DNA of 64,000 nucleotides from Diphasiastrum complanatum (taxonomy: Eukaryota; Streptophyta; Lycopodiopsida; Lycopodiales; Lycopodiaceae): positions 3,239,194-3,303,193 of the forward strand of contig CM055113.1 of assembly GCA_029204225.1 (NCBI GenBank), given 5' to 3'. The notes under the pieces are model-generated. The model was not told where the DNA came from and made no database searches. It saw only the letters and a program-made list of their open reading frames with translations. The stretch's first letter is position 1. Each line of letters opens with the position of its first letter. Below, in pieces: positions 63,394 to 64,000 of this stretch. The position numbers and the translations under genes are program-made.

Positions 63394-64000
63394 AAATGTG
63401 AAACGTCCTCGTGAACAAACAATATTCTTTTTGAGATTTGGTCGTTGATTAGAAAAGAATATATTCGGTTCGTTGATTAGAAAAGAATATATTCGGTTCG
63501 TTGATCAATTCGTCTTTAAAAGATATTTCTTCAGTAGGTACTTTATTCGAATTGATGGTTATTGCCTTCAAGTATTTGAAAACATCAGATACAGCATCAC
63601 ATAGGTAAAGGATTTGGAAAAAGAACTCTTTAGTCTTTATACATCTCGTCATATAATTGCTGAGCGAGGTCTAAATCCCTTTGACATTCGAGTAACAATA
63701 GTTTTTCTCGAGAACGAGAGTGTCTGCCAATAGCACGATTTCCGAATTTTTCTAAATGTATCGGAAGAAGAGTGCCATCAAATAATTCTTGTACTAATTT
63801 GACATCTTCCTCCGAATCGTTCCTTAATCTGATCTCTCGAAAGAATCGTGCTGAATGCTGTAAATAGTTACACTTAATATACAAATTTTGTACAAAAAAT
63901 AAGGTCTTTGCTGCAAATGTGCCGAACTGTCGATAAGAATATGTACAAAATAATTTATAGGCACGGGACTTCGTTCGATCCTGCAGACTGTGTTTGATTT
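63394..64000 (-). mobile_element. Internal 3' end of the gypsy-type element
   Basis: Upstream of the polypurine tract on the minus strand. 63884-63630 is an open 84 codons (KLVQELFDGTLLPIHLEKFG, SREKLLLLECQRDLDLAQQL) with no domain I recognise; it does not show an integrase or chromodomain. A 28-bp tandem duplication (CGTTGATTAGAAAAGAATAT...) lies at 63443-63498. The element runs off the window. Confidence 0.45.

Overview
The window looks like nuclear DNA from a land plant with a repeat-rich genome. The evidence is the Ty1/copia elements primed by initiator-Met tRNA (the TGGTATCAGAGC primer-binding site recurs next to LTRs), Ty3/gypsy remnants, CACTA (En/Spm) TNP2 transposase remnants, and the exon-intron pieces of a plant-type SMARCA3-like (HLTF/RAD5 family) SNF2 helicase. 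I cannot name the species. I found no intact host gene, tRNA, rRNA or CRISPR array. Almost everything recognisable is a transposon, a transposon fragment, or a decayed gene copy.

Layout. 1-2575 and 12533-15100 are two copies of a composite repeat. 2576-3633 is a minus-strand copia LTR with leader, inserted into a Helentron (Helitron2) remnant at 3634-4815 that keeps the helicase C-terminus and an open EEP-type endonuclease domain. 4814-8870 is a gypsy-like LTR plus a broken Gag gene. 9750-11715 is a CACTA-like fragment with a partner at 42361-43717. 14015-15865 (minus) and 30655-34555 (plus) are copies of a non-coding LTR element. 17615-21150 holds copia debris, including a copia element whose integrase-RT junction has been replaced by gypsy RNase H. 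21968-27830 is a complete, apparently recent copia element: identical-looking 654-bp LTRs, ACAAT target duplications and an open 1316-aa Gag-Pol. 27965-30652 is older minus-strand copia debris.

34586-61274 is the broken SNF2/HLTF gene. Two exons lie at 34.6-35.4 kb (+), the next exon lies 25 kb away at 60.5 kb (+), and a rearranged inverted second copy sits between them at 38.8-40.7 kb (-). The intervening DNA contains a copia Gag (36.7-37.6 kb), a non-autonomous copia-like element with unusual ORFs (45.9-48.2 kb), a multi-exon gene resembling an uncharacterised transposase-like family (49.1-51.6 kb, -), a copia RT-RNase H remnant (52.2-53.8 kb) and a minus-strand CACTA block with TNP2 transposase and a SET-like protein (54.9-58.3 kb). 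61.3-64.0 kb is a (TC)82 microsatellite, a copia RT fragment and a gypsy LTR inserted into that fragment.

The observations I rate highest are the Helentron endonuclease remnant, the gypsy-in-copia chimera, the transposase-like gene at 49-51.6 kb, two arrays of stem-loops with conserved parts inside LTR elements, and the same CACACGTGTG palindrome in several otherwise different copia LTRs. All family assignments come from reading motifs by eye; no database search was possible.
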